Shown here piece by piece: positions 42,194-52,007 of a DNA stretch of 64,000 nt. Origin of the DNA: Pseudooceanicola antarcticus (GTDB taxonomy: Bacteria > Pseudomonadota > Alphaproteobacteria > Rhodobacterales > Rhodobacteraceae); assembly GCF_900215355.1 (NCBI RefSeq), contig NZ_OBEA01000003.1, positions 372,001 through 436,000 of the forward strand. The letters run 5' to 3'. Every line of letters begins with the position of its first letter. The first letter of the stretch is position 1. A program made the translations under genes and the position numbers. Below the pieces are notes generated by a model, which was not told where the DNA came from, ran no database searches, and was given only the letters and a program-made list of their open reading frames with translations.

Positions 42194-44851
42194 CTATTCC
42201 TCGGTCTTGGTCGCCGCCGTCTTGGCAGGAGCCTTCTTTGCCGCGGTCTTCTTCGCGGGCGCCTTCTTCGCCGCCGGTTTCTTGGCGGTGGTCTTCTTTG
42301 CCGCGGGCTTCTTGGCGGCGGCCTTCTTCGGCGCGATCTTCTTGCCGGACTTGGCCGCACGCTCGGCGATAAGCTCGACCGCGCGGGCCATGCTCAGATC
42401 CTCGGGATCATCGGCATCGGCGAGCGTGGCATTGATCTTGTCCCACTTCACGTAGGGGCCATAGCGGCCCTCCATCAGCTGCACCGGTCCGCCGACATCG
42501 GGATGCTCGCCCAGTTCCTTCAGCACCTTCGCGGTGTTGCGGCCCTTCCGGGCGGCGACCTTCTCGGCCAGCAGCTGCACGGCGCGGTTCATGCCCACGG
42601 TCCAGACCTCGTCCAGCCCTTCCAGGTTGGCATTGGTGCCGCCCCGGTCCGAGGTGCTCTCGGCGTGCTTGATGTAGGGGCCGTAGCGGCCGATGTTGGC
42701 CCAGACATTCACCCCGTCCTCGGGGTGCTGGCCAATGAGGCGCGGCAGGGCCAGCAGGCGCACGGCCTCTTCCAGCGTCAGGTCCTCGGGCGCCCAGTCC
42801 TTGGGAACCGACTGGCGCGGCGGCTTCTTGTTGTCCTCGGTGACCTCGCCACGCTGGCAGTAGGGGCCGAAGCGGCCCTTCATGACATAGATCTTGTCAC
42901 CATTGTCCTCGCCCAGAAGCTTGCCCTCGGGCGGGATGGCGCTGGCCTCCGCCTCGGGGTTGGGCGGGCCGAAGGGGCGGGTGTAGCGGCACTCGGGGTA
43001 GTTCGAGCAGCCGATGAAGGCACCGCCCGACCGCGCGGTGCGCATCGACAGGCGCCCGGCACCGCAATTGGGGCAGAGGCGCGGGTCGGTGCCATCGGGG
43101 GTCGGCGGGAAGAGGTGCGGCTCCAGCACCTCGTTGATCTTCTCAAGCACCTCGGTGATGCGCAGCTCGGAGGTTTCGGCGATGGCGGCCGAGAAGTCGC
43201 GCCAGAAGCGGCTCAGCACGTCCTTGTAGTCGCGTTCTCCGGCAGAGACATCATCAAGCTCTTCTTCCAGGTCGGCGGTGAAGTCGTACTCCATGTACTT
43301 CTTGAAATAGTTCGACAGGAAGGCGATCACCAGCCGGCCCTTGTCCTCGGGGATGAGGCGGTTCTTGTCCTTCAGCACGTAGCCGCGATCCTGGATCGTG
43401 GTCACGATGGAGGCATAGGTCGAGGGGCGGCCGATGCCCAGCTCTTCCATGCGCTTGACCAGCGTCGCCTCGGTGTAGCGGGGCGGGGGCTGGGTGAAGT
43501 GCTGATCCGGGTTGATCGACTGCTTGGCCGTGGCCTCGCCCTTGTGGATCTGCGGCAGGCGCTTGTCGTCGTCATCGACGACATCGTCGCGGCCCTCTTC
43601 ATAGATCCTGAGGAAGCCGTCAAACAGAACCACCTGGCCGGTGGCGCGCAGGCCGACCTGGCCGTCCTGGCTGCCGATCTCGACCGTGGTGCGCTCCATC
43701 CGGGCGCCTTCCATCTGGCAGGCGAGCGTCCGCTTCCAGATCAGGTCGTAGAGCTTGCGCTGATCATCGGTGAGACCCAGCGAGGCCGCGTCCCTTGTCA
43801 TGTCGGTGGGGCGGATGCACTCGTGTGCTTCCTGGGCGTTCTTGGCCTTGTTCTTGTAGACCCGCGGGCTGCCCGGCACGTATTCCTTGCCGAAGCGGTC
43901 GGCGATGGCCTCGCGGCAGGCGGTCACCGCCTCGGGGGCCATGTCGATGCCGTCGGTTCGCATGTAGGTAATGTGGCCGGCCTCGTAGAGGCGCTGCGCT
44001 GCGTTCATCGTCTGCCGCGCGCCCATGCCGAACTTGCGGCTTGCTTCCTGCTGCAGGGTCGAGGTCATGAAGGGCGGGCTGGGGTTGCGCGAGGCGGGCT
44101 TGGCCTCGACCGAGGCGACGCTGAGATCGCGCGAGTTGATCGCCTGCACCGCCATCTCGGCCTGGGTGGCGTTCTCGATCGAGTACTTGTCCAGCTTGTC
44201 ACCGGCCAGGGTGGTCAGCCGTGCCTCGAACTCCTGCCCGCGCGGGGTGGTGAGGATCGCCTTCACCGACCAGTATTCGCGCGGCTTGAAGGCCTCGATC
44301 TCCATCTCGCGTTCGACGATCAGGCGCAGGCAGACCGATTGAACGCGGCCCGCCGACTTCGCGCCGGGCAGCTTGCGCCAGAGCACCGGGGACAGGTTGA
44401 AGCCCACCAGGTAGTCCAGCGCACGGCGGGCGAGGTAGGCATGCACCAGGTCATTGTCGACCTGGCGGGGGGCCTTCATCGCCTCGGTGACGGCGGTCTT
44501 GGTGATGGCGTTGAACACCACGCGGCTGACCGGAGTGTCCTTCTTCAGCGCCTTGCGCTTGCGCAGCGCCTCTTCCAGGTGCCAGGAAATCGCCTCTCCC
44601 TCGCGGTCGGGGTCGGTGGCGAGAATGAGCGCATTGTCGTCTTTCAGCGCGTCCGCGATGGCCTTCACATGTTTCTTGCTGTCGCTTGCGACCTCCCAGA
44701 GCATCTCGAAATCATGCTCGGGGTCGACGGAGCCATCCTTGGGCGGCAGGTCCCGGACGTGGCCGTAGGAGGCGAGAACGGTGTAGTCGGATCCCAGATA
44801 CTTGTTGATTGTCTTGGCCTTGGCCGGGGATTCGACGACGACGACGGGCAT
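42194..44851 (-). CDS. topA: DNA topoisomerase I
   Basis: TopA relaxes negative supercoils by passing one strand through a transient break. The product has 885 residues. The Toprim domain starts VVVVESPAKAKTINKYLG and has the DPDREGEAISWH metal site. The active Tyr is in ITYMRTDGIDM near residue 303. C-terminal zinc-type repeats follow (LCPNCGAGRLSMRTARSGGAFIGCSNYPEC). The last 50 or so residues are a Lys/Ala/Pro repeat tail resembling histone H1. The ATG at 44851 follows AAAGGAA and begins MPVVVVESPAK. A long opposite-strand frame is a shadow. Confidence 0.96.
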   Translation of the reverse strand: MPVVVVESPAKAKTINKYLGSDYTVLASYGHVRDLPPKDGSVDPEHDFEMLWEVASDSKKHVKAIADALKDDNALILATDPDREGEAISWHLEEALRKRKALKKDTPVSRVVFNAITKTAVTEAMKAPRQVDNDLVHAYLARRALDYLVGFNLSPVLWRKLPGAKSAGRVQSVCLRLIVEREMEIEAFKPREYWSVKAILTTPRGQEFEARLTTLAGDKLDKYSIENATQAEMAVQAINSRDLSVASVEAKPASRNPSPPFMTSTLQQEASRKFGMGARQTMNAAQRLYEAGHITYMRTDGIDMAPEAVTACREAIADRFGKEYVPGSPRVYKNKAKNAQEAHECIRPTDMTRDAASLGLTDDQRKLYDLIWKRTLACQMEGARMERTTVEIGSQDGQVGLRATGQVVLFDGFLRIYEEGRDDVVDDDDKRLPQIHKGEATAKQSINPDQHFTQPPPRYTEATLVKRMEELGIGRPSTYASIVTTIQDRGYVLKDKNRLIPEDKGRLVIAFLSNYFKKYMEYDFTADLEEELDDVSAGERDYKDVLSRFWRDFSAAIAETSELRITEVLEKINEVLEPHLFPPTPDGTDPRLCPNCGAGRLSMRTARSGGAFIGCSNYPECRYTRPFGPPNPEAEASAIPPEGKLLGEDNGDKIYVMKGRFGPYCQRGEVTEDNKKPPRQSVPKDWAPEDLTLEEAVRLLALPRLIGQHPEDGVNVWANIGRYGPYIKHAESTSDRGGTNANLEGLDEVWTVGMNRAVQLLAEKVAARKGRNTAKVLKELGEHPDVGGPVQLMEGRYGPYVKWDKINATLADADDPEDLSMARAVELIAERAAKSGKKIAPKKAAAKKPAAKKTTAKKPAAKKAPAKKTAAKKAPAKTAATKTEE

Positions 44852-44987
44852 GCGGGTTCCTTTCGCTGGGGGCCGCGACTCTGAGAGCAGGCCTTGGCGG
44901 CGGAACATGTGGGCTCTGTGGGGGCATTGTCAATGGAGGCATGCCAGACCGTCCTCTGCACCGCGGCATTCCTGCTGCTTTGCATTT

Positions 44988-46190
44988 TTAGGACGCGCGA
45001 GAGATCAGGCCGCCCGGCTGGCGTTCGATCCGTCCCTCCAGTTCCAGGTCCGTCAGGGCAGGGGTGATGTCATGTGGCGGGGCCTCGATATCCCGGATCA
45101 GGGCGTCTTCGGCCAGCGGCGCGGCGCCCAGACGGTCGAGGATCAGCTTGTGCAGCCGGGCCACGTCGCGCAGCGCAGGATGGGCGCCGCCGGCATCGGC
45201 AGGGGCGTCCGGAGCGGGTGGGCGCTGCCGCGACGGGCGCGGCATGGGGGCCGGGGTTTCGGCCCGGTCCTTGACCGGCGCCTCGGCAAGGACCGGGCCC
45301 TCGCCCAGGGCCTCCAGCACATCGCGGGCGCCGCGCACCAGCACGGCGCCGTCGCGCAGCAGCATGTTGCAGCCCGAGGCGCGGGGATCGAAGGGGTGGC
45401 CCGGCACCGCCAGCACGTCGCGGCCCTGGTCCAGCGCATGGCGCGCGGTGATCAGAGTGCCCGACTTCGCCGCCGCCTCGACCACGATCACCGCCTGCGA
45501 AAGCCCCGAGATCAGCCGGTTGCGCAGCGGGAAGTGCCGCGCCTGGGGCGTCACCCCGAGCGGCTGTTCCGAGATCAGCAGGCCCTGGCGCATGATCTGC
45601 TCGGCCAGGGCGCGGTTTTCCACCGGGTAGATCTTGTCGATGCCACCGGCCATGACGGCGATGGTGCCGGTCTCGAGGCTGGCCTCATGGGCGGCGGTGT
45701 CGATGCCCCGCGCCAGGCCCGAGATCACCACCTGCCGCGCGCGGCCCAGGTCATGGCCCAGGGCGCGGGCCATGCGCAGCCCCAGAGAAGAGGCCTGCCG
45801 CGCGCCGACCAGCGCCACGCCGGGGCGCGCCAGCAGTTCGACCCGGCCAAGGGCCCAAAGCAGCGGCGGCGGATCTGTCAGATCCTCAAGCTGCGCGGGA
45901 TATCCGGGCGCGCCGCGTGCCAGCAGCACCGCGCCGAGGCTGCGGCCGCGGGCCAGCTCCTGCTCGGCGCTGGCGGCGGGGCAGGGGGCGTAGTCCTTCA
46001 ACCCGGCGGCGCGGGCCACCTCGGGCAGCGCCTGCAGCGCCGCGCTGGCTGAACCATGTTCGGAGAGCATGCGCCAGAAGGTGCTGGGACCGACACGGCG
46101 CGAGCGCAAGAGACGGAGCCACGACAGACGTTCATCTTCCGTGGTGGGTGGGAGTGGGGGGTGAGTGGAAGGATGTAAATCCACGACCAT
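44988..46190 (-). CDS. dprA: DNA processing protein DprA
   Basis: DprA protects incoming single-stranded DNA and loads RecA during natural transformation. The product has 400 residues. A SAM-like N-terminal region (about 10-80) precedes the Rossmann core with the signatures VALVGARQASSLGLRMARALG, VISGLARGIDTAAHEASL and EQPLGVTPQARHFPLRNRLISGL. A C-terminal winged-helix domain follows a Pro-rich linker. The ATG at 46190 with a GGCGGAG site is preferred over one 9 codons earlier. It is co-oriented with topA, as commonly seen in alphaproteobacteria. Confidence 0.93.
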   Translation of the reverse strand: MVVDLHPSTHPPLPPTTEDERLSWLRLLRSRRVGPSTFWRMLSEHGSASAALQALPEVARAAGLKDYAPCPAASAEQELARGRSLGAVLLARGAPGYPAQLEDLTDPPPLLWALGRVELLARPGVALVGARQASSLGLRMARALGHDLGRARQVVISGLARGIDTAAHEASLETGTIAVMAGGIDKIYPVENRALAEQIMRQGLLISEQPLGVTPQARHFPLRNRLISGLSQAVIVVEAAAKSGTLITARHALDQGRDVLAVPGHPFDPRASGCNMLLRDGAVLVRGARDVLEALGEGPVLAEAPVKDRAETPAPMPRPSRQRPPAPDAPADAGGAHPALRDVARLHKLILDRLGAAPLAEDALIRDIEAPPHDITPALTDLELEGRIERQPGGLISRAS

Positions 46191-46331
46191 CGTGACTCCG
46201 CCTGCTTGCGGAATCATACTTAGCGCCGCTGTGGTTAATTAAGCGTGAAGCGCTTCGGGCCTCCGACCCATCTCGGGCGGGGCTCGTCTTTTCGCCGTGA
46301 TCATGGCAGGGCGACACCAAAGGAGACCGCC

Positions 46332-46784
46332 ATGAAGATACGTCCCGCCACCCTTGCCGATGCCCCCGCCATCAGCGTCCTGCTGCAAGAGCTTGTCGCC
46401 GCCGGAAAGCGTACCTCGCGCGCTGACGAGGACTTCGTGAGGACACATTATATAGAGGGCGGTCTGCTCTGCTCGGTCGCCGAGGAGGAGGGAGAGATCC
46501 TGGGCCTGCAATCGCTGAAGCGCGCCGAGGTGGGCAATCCCTATGCCACGCCCGAGGGCTGGGGGATCATCGGCACCCATGTCTCTCCGCGTGCGGCGCG
46601 CAAGGGGGTGGGCCGGGGACTCTTTGCCGCCAGCCGCGTCGCCGCCGAAGCGGCAGCCCTGCCGGCGATCGAGGCCTATATCCAGCGCGGCAATGCCGAG
46701 GGGCAGGGCTACTACGAGGCCATGGGCTTCCGCGCCTGGCGCGAGGACGAAATCGCCATCGCGCGGCGCTACGACCTGGCCTAG
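46332..46784 (+). CDS. GNAT family acetyltransferase
   Basis: This 150-residue protein begins MKIRPATLADAPAISVLLQELV, a standard GNAT start. The acetyl-CoA loop is SPRAARKGVGRGLFAAS near 92-108, and the final beta-bulge motif is GQGYYEAMGFRAW. The ATG has an AGGAGA site. The acceptor is unknown. Its TAG stop shares a CTAG with the tldD stop on the opposite strand (46781-46784). Confidence 0.87.
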   Translation: MKIRPATLADAPAISVLLQELVAAGKRTSRADEDFVRTHYIEGGLLCSVAEEEGEILGLQSLKRAEVGNPYATPEGWGIIGTHVSPRAARKGVGRGLFAASRVAAEAAALPAIEAYIQRGNAEGQGYYEAMGFRAWREDEIAIARRYDLA

Positions 46785-48214
46785 ACCGAAGAGCCGCCGA
46801 CGGTCAGCCCGCCGATCAGCACGGTCGGCTGGCCGACGCCCACGGGCACCCACTGGCCGTTCTTGCCGCAATTGCCCATGCCCGGATCCAACGCCATGTC
46901 GTTGCCGAGCGCCCGGATCTGCTTCATCGCCGCGGGACCCGAGCCGATCAGCGTCGCCCCCTTCACCGGCGCGACGCGCTTGCCGTTCTTCACCAGGTAG
47001 GCCTCGGTGCAGTTGAAGACGAACTGGCCGTTGGTGATATCCACCTGGCCGCCCGAGAAGCCGACGGCGTGGATGCCGTCCTTCATCTCGCCCACGACCT
47101 CCTCGGGCGTTGCGTCTCCGCCCAGCATGTAGGTGTTGGTCATCCGGGGCATCGGCGCATGGGCATAGCTTTCGCGGCGGCCGTTGCCCGTGGGCTCGAC
47201 CCCCATCAGGCGGGCGTTCTGGCGGTCCTGCATGTAGCCGACCAGCACACCATCCTCGATCAGCACGTTCTTGCCCGAGGGCGTGCCCTCGTCATCCACC
47301 GAGATCGAGCCGCGGCGGTCGGGAATCGTGCCATCGTCCAACACCGTGACGCCCTTGGCCGCGACCTGCTGGCCGATCAGCCCGGAAAAGGCCGAGGCGC
47401 CCTTGCGGTTGAAATCGCCCTCCAGGCCGTGACCCACGGCCTCGTGCAGCATGACGCCTGGCCAGCCCGGTCCCAGCACCACGTCCATCTGGCCGGCGGG
47501 GGCCGGGATGGCCTCCAGGTTCACCAGCGCGATGCGCAGCGCCTCGCGGGCCTTGGCCTGCCAGTCGGCGGGATCGAGCAGCCCGTCCAGCCCGATGCGG
47601 CCGCCGCCGCCGGCGGTGCCGGTCTGGCGCTGGCCGTCGCCCTCGACGATGACCGAGACGTTGACGCGGGTCATGGGACGGATGTCAGAGGTGATCTGAC
47701 CTTCGGGGCGCAGGATGAAGACCTCCTGGCAGGAGGCGGCGATGGTGGCCGAGACCTGCACCACGCGGGGGTCCAGGTCTCGGCAGAAGGCGTCGATCTC
47801 GCGCAGGGTGTCGACTTTCACCGGGAAGGAATGCCCGGCGATGGGATCGAGGCCCGCATAAAGATGTCGGTTGGTGGCACGGGGCGGGGGGGCCATGGTG
47901 CCGCCGCCATCGCCGACCGCCAGCCGGGCGGTGGCCACGGCACGTTGCAGCGCGCTTTCGGAAATCTCGGTGGCATGGGCATAGCCTGCCACCTCGCCGC
48001 GCACGGCGCGCAGGCCGAATCCCTCGGAGGCGTCGTAGGCCGCGTTGCGAATCCGTCCGTCATCGAAGTGCAGCACCTCGGAGCGGCGGCGTTCGAGAAA
48101 GAGTTCTCCGTCATCGGCGCCGGCGACGGCCTCGCGCAGGAGGGTCAGGGCGCGGTCCTGGTCGAGCATCTCCTCGAAGGGGCGGAACGGGGTCTCGGGG
48201 GCGCTGGCGGACAT
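46781..48214 (-). CDS. tldD: metalloprotease TldD
   Basis: TldD forms, with TldE/PmbA, a zinc protease that degrades unfolded peptides and matures some antitoxin- or microcin-type peptides. The product has 477 residues. The zinc motif HEAVGHGLEGD lies near residue 262, and the family tail GNCGKNGQWVPVGVGQPTVLIGGLTVGG is present. The ATG at 48214 has an AGGAAAGG site; the longer frame is non-family. The partner tldE is not in this window. The gene is divergent from ctaC and shares the 304-base region with the FNR box. Confidence 0.95.
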   Translation of the reverse strand: MSASAPETPFRPFEEMLDQDRALTLLREAVAGADDGELFLERRRSEVLHFDDGRIRNAAYDASEGFGLRAVRGEVAGYAHATEISESALQRAVATARLAVGDGGGTMAPPPRATNRHLYAGLDPIAGHSFPVKVDTLREIDAFCRDLDPRVVQVSATIAASCQEVFILRPEGQITSDIRPMTRVNVSVIVEGDGQRQTGTAGGGGRIGLDGLLDPADWQAKAREALRIALVNLEAIPAPAGQMDVVLGPGWPGVMLHEAVGHGLEGDFNRKGASAFSGLIGQQVAAKGVTVLDDGTIPDRRGSISVDDEGTPSGKNVLIEDGVLVGYMQDRQNARLMGVEPTGNGRRESYAHAPMPRMTNTYMLGGDATPEEVVGEMKDGIHAVGFSGGQVDITNGQFVFNCTEAYLVKNGKRVAPVKGATLIGSGPAAMKQIRALGNDMALDPGMGNCGKNGQWVPVGVGQPTVLIGGLTVGGSSV

Positions 48215-48330
48215 CTGGGGCCTTTCCTGACAGGGCCGGGCGGGGAACCCCGCACGGGATGCGCTACTGTGGCCTTGCACCTTGGCCCGGCGCGACCGGC
48301 GGTGCAAGCAGGCCACTGCGGCGGACAATT

Positions 48331-48344
48331 TTGATCCAGATCAA
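48331..48344. promoter_or_regulatory. perfect FNR/FnrL-type binding site upstream of ctaC
   Basis: TTGATCCAGATCAA matches the FNR consensus TTGAT-N4-ATCAA at all ten positions. It lies 175 bases before the ctaC ATG and 117 bases before the divergent tldD ATG. Oxygen-responsive control of the aa3 oxidase, a high-oxygen enzyme, by FnrL is plausible; whether it represses or activates cannot be told from sequence. Confidence 0.8.
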
Positions 48345-48394
48345 AAAAAGCGTCCCTTTGCCGCAAGAGCGATTATTGTCGTGGAGGCAAGAAT

Positions 48395-48478
48395 ATGGTT
48401 TTAAGCAGCGACAGACAACGGGAGCGCCGCGGCCATCGCGCGTTCCTCCCCGGTTGGGAGGCCGGGCGGGGAGGATAG
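48395..48478 (+). CDS. putative 27-residue leader peptide of ctaC
   Basis: ATG at 48395 is preceded by GGAGG at 7-base spacing and opens a 27-codon frame ending TAG at 48476-48478, 40 bases before ctaC. The peptide is Arg/Gly-rich (begins MVLSSDRQRERRGHRAF). A perfect hairpin CCTCCC (48445-48450) / GGGAGG (48456-48461) lies within the frame. This arrangement suggests a translated leader that could influence ctaC expression; conservation is untested. Confidence 0.4.
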   Translation: MVLSSDRQRERRGHRAFLPGWEAGRGG

Positions 48479-48518
48479 GCCGAGAACGCGAGCGACACGC
48501 AACCGATCAGGGTGAACG

Positions 48519-49355
48519 ATGCGACTGATGAAACCTTTCCTGGCCCTGACGGCCGCCTTCACCGCCATGCCTGCCTTCGCGCAGGAGCTGGAGACCATTG
48601 GCAAGCCCCACGCGGGCGGTATCGCCTTCCAGCCGGCTTCGACCGAGCTTGCACGCGACCTGCAGTGGCTGGAGCACATGCTGCTCTACATCATCACGGC
48701 CATCGTGATCCTGGTCTGCGTGCTGCTGCTGGTCTGCATCTTCCGCTTCAACAAGAAGGCCAACCCGACCCCGGCGAAGTTCACTCATAACTCGCCGCTG
48801 GAAGTCGCATGGACCATCGTGCCGATCCTGATCCTGATGTTCATCGGTGCCTTCTCGCTGCCGACGCTCTTCAAGCAGCAGGTCATCCCCGATGGCGAAG
48901 TGCACATCCAGGTGACCGGCTACCAGTGGTACTGGGGCTACGAGTACACCGATGTCGAGGATCTGGCCTACGAGGGCTTCCTGCTGCCCAAGGAAGAGCT
49001 GGCCGCCCATGGCTACAACTCCGATGAATACCTGCTGGCCACCGACACCGCCGTCATCGTCCCGGTCAACAAGACCGTCGTGATGACCGTGACCGGTGCC
49101 GACGTGATCCACTCCTGGACCATTCCCGCCTTCGGCGTGAAGCAGGATGCCGTGCCCGGTCGCTTCGCCCAGCTGTGGTTCGAGGCAGAGCAGGAAGGCG
49201 TCTACTTCGGTCAGTGCTCCGAGCTCTGCGGCAAGGACCACGCCTACATGCCGATCACCGTCAAGGTGGTCAGCCAGGAGGTCTACGACGCCTGGCTCGC
49301 CGCTTGCGAGGAAGCCGGCCAGTTCGTGCCGCTGAGCGAGCTGCCCGCAGCCTGA
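48519..49355 (+). CDS. ctaC: cytochrome c oxidase subunit II
   Basis: CtaC is subunit II of the aa3-type terminal oxidase; it receives electrons from cytochrome c through the CuA centre. The product has 278 residues. A signal peptide is cleaved at AFA-Q, and two membrane helices lie at about 48-70 and 90-112. The aromatic patch is YQWYWGYEY. The CuA ligands are in the periplasmic domain ([15 protein letters not shown] and [14 protein letters not shown]). It is first in the ctaC-ctaB-ctaG-ctaE cluster; subunit I is not in the window. Confidence 0.97.
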   Translation: MRLMKPFLALTAAFTAMPAFAQELETIGKPHAGGIAFQPASTELARDLQWLEHMLLYIITAIVILVCVLLLVCIFRFNKKANPTPAKFTHNSPLEVAWTIVPILILMFIGAFSLPTLFKQQVIPDGEVHIQVTGYQWYWGYEYTDVEDLAYEGFLLPKEELAAHGYNSDEYLLATDTAVIVPVNKTVVMTVTGADVIHSWTIPAFGVKQDAVPGRFAQLWFEAEQEGVYFGQCSELCGKDHAYMPITVKVVSQEVYDAWLAACEEAGQFVPLSELPAA

Positions 49356-49398
49356 TCCTGGGCCGCGGCCCGGCCGCGACCCCGTGACCATTTTGCCC

Positions 49399-49418
49399 CG
49401 CCCCGGATCTCCGGGGCG
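49399..49418 (+). other. intercistronic hairpin between ctaC and ctaB
   Basis: CGCCCCGG (49399-49406) pairs perfectly with CCGGGGCG (49411-49418) across a 4-base loop, with no following T-run. This type of structure often protects the upstream mRNA end, which would fit higher need for the structural subunit than for the assembly enzymes. Confidence 0.6.
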
Positions 49419-49443
49419 CGGGTCCCTTTCGAAGAGTGACCGA

Positions 49444-50382
49444 ATGACCGACGCAAGCATCACGACGCAAGCTGACGGAGGCGAGGCCAGCTTTGGCGAT
49501 TACATCGCCCTGCTGAAGCCGCGCGTCATGTCCCTGGTGGTCTTCACCGCGCTTGTGGGCCTGGTGGCCGCTCCGATGCCCGTGCATCCCTACATCGCCT
49601 TCTGTGCCATTCTCTTCATCGCCATCGGCGGTGGCGCCTCGGGCGCGCTGAACATGTGGTACGACAGCGATATCGACGCGGTCATGAAACGCACCCGCGG
49701 CCGCCCGATTCCCTCGGGCCGGGTCGGACGGGACGAGGCGCTGGCGCTGGGCCTGGCGCTTTCGGGTTTCTCCTGCGTGATGCTGGCCCTGGCGGCCAAT
49801 GTCTTCTCGGGCCTGTTCCTGGCATTCACCATCTTCTTCTATGCCGTGGTCTACACCATGTGGCTGAAGCGCTGGACGCCGCAGAACATCGTCATCGGTG
49901 GCGCGGCGGGGGCCTTCCCGCCGATGATCGGCTGGGCCGTGGCCACCGGCGGTGTCAGCCTCGAATCCGTGCTGATGTTCCTGCTGGTCTTCATGTGGAC
50001 CCCGCCGCACTTCTGGGCGCTGGCGCTGTTCATGCGCTCGGACTACGACGACGCGGGCGTGCCGATGCTGACCGTGACCCACGGTCGGCCCGCCACCCGA
50101 CGCCACATCCTGGCCTATACCTTCCTGCTGGCCGCCGTGGCCTTCGCCACCGGGCTGACCTCCATCGGCGGGCCGATCTACATGGCCGTGGCGCTGGTCC
50201 TGAATGTGCTCTTCCTGGCCGGTGCCTTCCGCATCTGGCGCCGGGACGAGGTCATGGCCGAGGCCGACAACTACAAGGTCGAGCGCCGCTTCTTCCGGCT
50301 GTCGCTGATCTACACCTTCCTGCACTTCGCCGCGATCCTCGTGGAAGCGCTGCTGAAGCCCTATGGGCTGGGGGGCTGGTAA
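49444..50382 (+). CDS. ctaB: protoheme IX farnesyltransferase (heme O synthase)
   Basis: CtaB adds a farnesyl group to heme B to make heme O, the precursor of heme A in aa3 oxidase. The product is 312 residues with about nine membrane helices. The prenyltransferase Asp-rich motif is [19 protein letters not shown] near residue 72, and the conserved [20 protein letters not shown] is present. The ATG at 49444 is chosen; upstream frame is non-family. The next gene starts 1 base after its stop. Confidence 0.95.
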   Translation: MTDASITTQADGGEASFGDYIALLKPRVMSLVVFTALVGLVAAPMPVHPYIAFCAILFIAIGGGASGALNMWYDSDIDAVMKRTRGRPIPSGRVGRDEALALGLALSGFSCVMLALAANVFSGLFLAFTIFFYAVVYTMWLKRWTPQNIVIGGAAGAFPPMIGWAVATGGVSLESVLMFLLVFMWTPPHFWALALFMRSDYDDAGVPMLTVTHGRPATRRHILAYTFLLAAVAFATGLTSIGGPIYMAVALVLNVLFLAGAFRIWRRDEVMAEADNYKVERRFFRLSLIYTFLHFAAILVEALLKPYGLGGW

Positions 50383-50383
50383 G

Positions 50384-50572
50384 ATGCCGCTGACCCGCGA
50401 ACATGAGCTGCACAAGCGGCGCCGGGGGCTCAACACGGGCGTCGGCCTGGTGCTGGGCGGCTTCGTCGTGCTGGTGTTCCTGCTGACCTTCGTCAAGATC
50501 ACCGGCCAGAGCATGCAGTTCCCCGACAACCTGCCCGGCACAGCTGCCGACACCGCGGCAGAGGAGGGCTGA
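50384..50572 (+). CDS. small single-helix protein of the cta cluster
   Basis: This 62-residue protein has a basic N-terminus ([11 protein letters not shown]), one membrane helix at about 21-43 ([20 protein letters not shown]) and an acidic tail. It lies 1 base after ctaB and 3 bases before ctaG. Equivalent small ORFs (CoxF-like) are common at this place in Rhodobacteraceae cta clusters. It is presumably an assembly or accessory factor for the aa3 oxidase; the function is not established. Confidence 0.82.
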   Translation: MPLTREHELHKRRRGLNTGVGLVLGGFVVLVFLLTFVKITGQSMQFPDNLPGTAADTAAEEG

Positions 50573-50575
50573 GCG

Positions 50576-51166
50576 ATGGATCCGAAACAGAAGTCCGTTC
50601 TCCAGACCGTCGGCGTAGTCGTCACCATGGGCGCGCTCGCCTGGGCGGCAGTGCCGGCCTACAATTACTTCTGCGCGGTCACCGGCTTCGGCGGTGTCAC
50701 CCAGGAAGCCGACGCGGGCTCGGACATCGTGCTGGACCAGACCATCAAGGTCCGCTTCGACAGCGCCACCGACCGCGACATGCCCTGGGACTTCAAGCCC
50801 ATGCAGCGCGTTGTCGAGCTGAAGATCGGCGAGACCGGCCTGGCTTTCTACGAGGCCACCAACCCGACCGATCGCCCGATCGCCGGGCAGGCCAGCTACA
50901 ACGTGACGCCTTACGAGGCCGGTGGCTTCTTCACCAAGATCGACTGCTTCTGCTTCACCGAACAGGTGCTTGAGCCGGGCGAGACGGTGCAGATGCCGGT
51001 CACATTCTATGTCGATCCGGAAATCGTCTCGGATCGCGATGCGAAGTATGTCCACACGATCACTCTGGGATATACCTTCTACGAAATCGACCTGCCCGAG
51101 GGTTATCGGGCGGCGGAAGAACAGGCCGCACTTCCTGCGGTCATTACCAACACGGACGTGAACTGA
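50576..51166 (+). CDS. ctaG: cytochrome c oxidase assembly protein CtaG (Cox11 type)
   Basis: This is the copper chaperone for the CuB centre of subunit I. The product has 196 residues: one N-terminal membrane anchor (about 10-30) and a periplasmic Ig-like domain with the copper-binding motif [10 protein letters not shown] near residue 122. Also conserved are [12 protein letters not shown] and [11 protein letters not shown]. It is tightly packed after the small membrane protein, within the cta operon. Confidence 0.95.
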   Translation: MDPKQKSVLQTVGVVVTMGALAWAAVPAYNYFCAVTGFGGVTQEADAGSDIVLDQTIKVRFDSATDRDMPWDFKPMQRVVELKIGETGLAFYEATNPTDRPIAGQASYNVTPYEAGGFFTKIDCFCFTEQVLEPGETVQMPVTFYVDPEIVSDRDAKYVHTITLGYTFYEIDLPEGYRAAEEQAALPAVITNTDVN

Positions 51167-51192
51167 GGGGCCTCTGGCCGGGGAATAGAACG

Positions 51193-51993
51193 ATGGCACA
51201 TGCAAAGAACCACGATTACCACATCCTGACACCGTCGGTTTACCCGTTTATCGCGGCGGTCGGCACTTTCATCATGCTCTTCGGCGCGGTGAAATGGATG
51301 CACGAGAGCGGCCCCTGGATCTTCCTGGCCGGTTTCCTGGCGATCATCTACACCATGTTCGGCTGGTGGGCCGATACCGTGGCCGAGAACAAGGCGGGCG
51401 ATCACACCCCGGTCGTGCGCATTGGCCTGCGCTACGGCTTCATCCTGTTCATCATGTCCGAGGTGATGTTCTTCTCGGCATGGTTCTGGACCTTCTTCAA
51501 GCACGCCATGTACCCGATGGGCCCGCAGAGCCCGGCGGTCGACGGCGTCTGGCCGCCGGCGGGGATCGAGACCTTCGACCCCTGGCACCTGCCGCTGATC
51601 AACACGCTGATCCTGCTCTGCTCGGGCGCGGCCTGCACCTGGGCGCACCACGCGCTGGTGCATGAGAACAACCGCAAGGACATGGTCAACGGCCTGCTGC
51701 TGGCCGTGGTGCTCGGCGCGATCTTCACCGTGTTCCAGGCCTATGAATACAGCCACGCCGCCTTCGGCTTCTCGGGCAACATCTACGGCGCCACCTTCTT
51801 CATGGCGACGGGCTTCCACGGGTTCCACGTGATCATCGGGACGATCTTCCTGCTGGTCTGCATGATCCGCGCCCAGGCCGGCCACTTCACCCCCGACAAC
51901 CACGTCGGCTTTGAGGCCGCCGCCTGGTACTGGCACTTCGTCGATGTCGTGTGGCTCTTCCTCTTCGCCTCGATCTACATCTGGGGCCAGTAA
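51193..51993 (+). CDS. ctaE: cytochrome c oxidase subunit III
   Basis: This is subunit III of the aa3 oxidase, 266 residues with seven membrane helices. Conserved features include [15 protein letters not shown] at the start, the [14 protein letters not shown] helix with its lipid-binding Glu, YEYSHAAF, and the C-terminal [16 protein letters not shown]. It starts 26 bases after ctaG and is followed by two hairpin terminators. Confidence 0.97.
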   Translation: MAHAKNHDYHILTPSVYPFIAAVGTFIMLFGAVKWMHESGPWIFLAGFLAIIYTMFGWWADTVAENKAGDHTPVVRIGLRYGFILFIMSEVMFFSAWFWTFFKHAMYPMGPQSPAVDGVWPPAGIETFDPWHLPLINTLILLCSGAACTWAHHALVHENNRKDMVNGLLLAVVLGAIFTVFQAYEYSHAAFGFSGNIYGATFFMATGFHGFHVIIGTIFLLVCMIRAQAGHFTPDNHVGFEAAAWYWHFVDVVWLFLFASIYIWGQ

Positions 51994-52007
51994 GCACCGC
52001 GTTGAAG

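Noticed and set aside
41999-44884. Open frame of 961 codons on the plus strand, opposite topA
   Set aside because: It is antisense to a complete topoisomerase I with all catalytic motifs. Its composition (His/Gly/Leu/Arg-rich, no recognisable fold) is typical of shadows in high-GC DNA.
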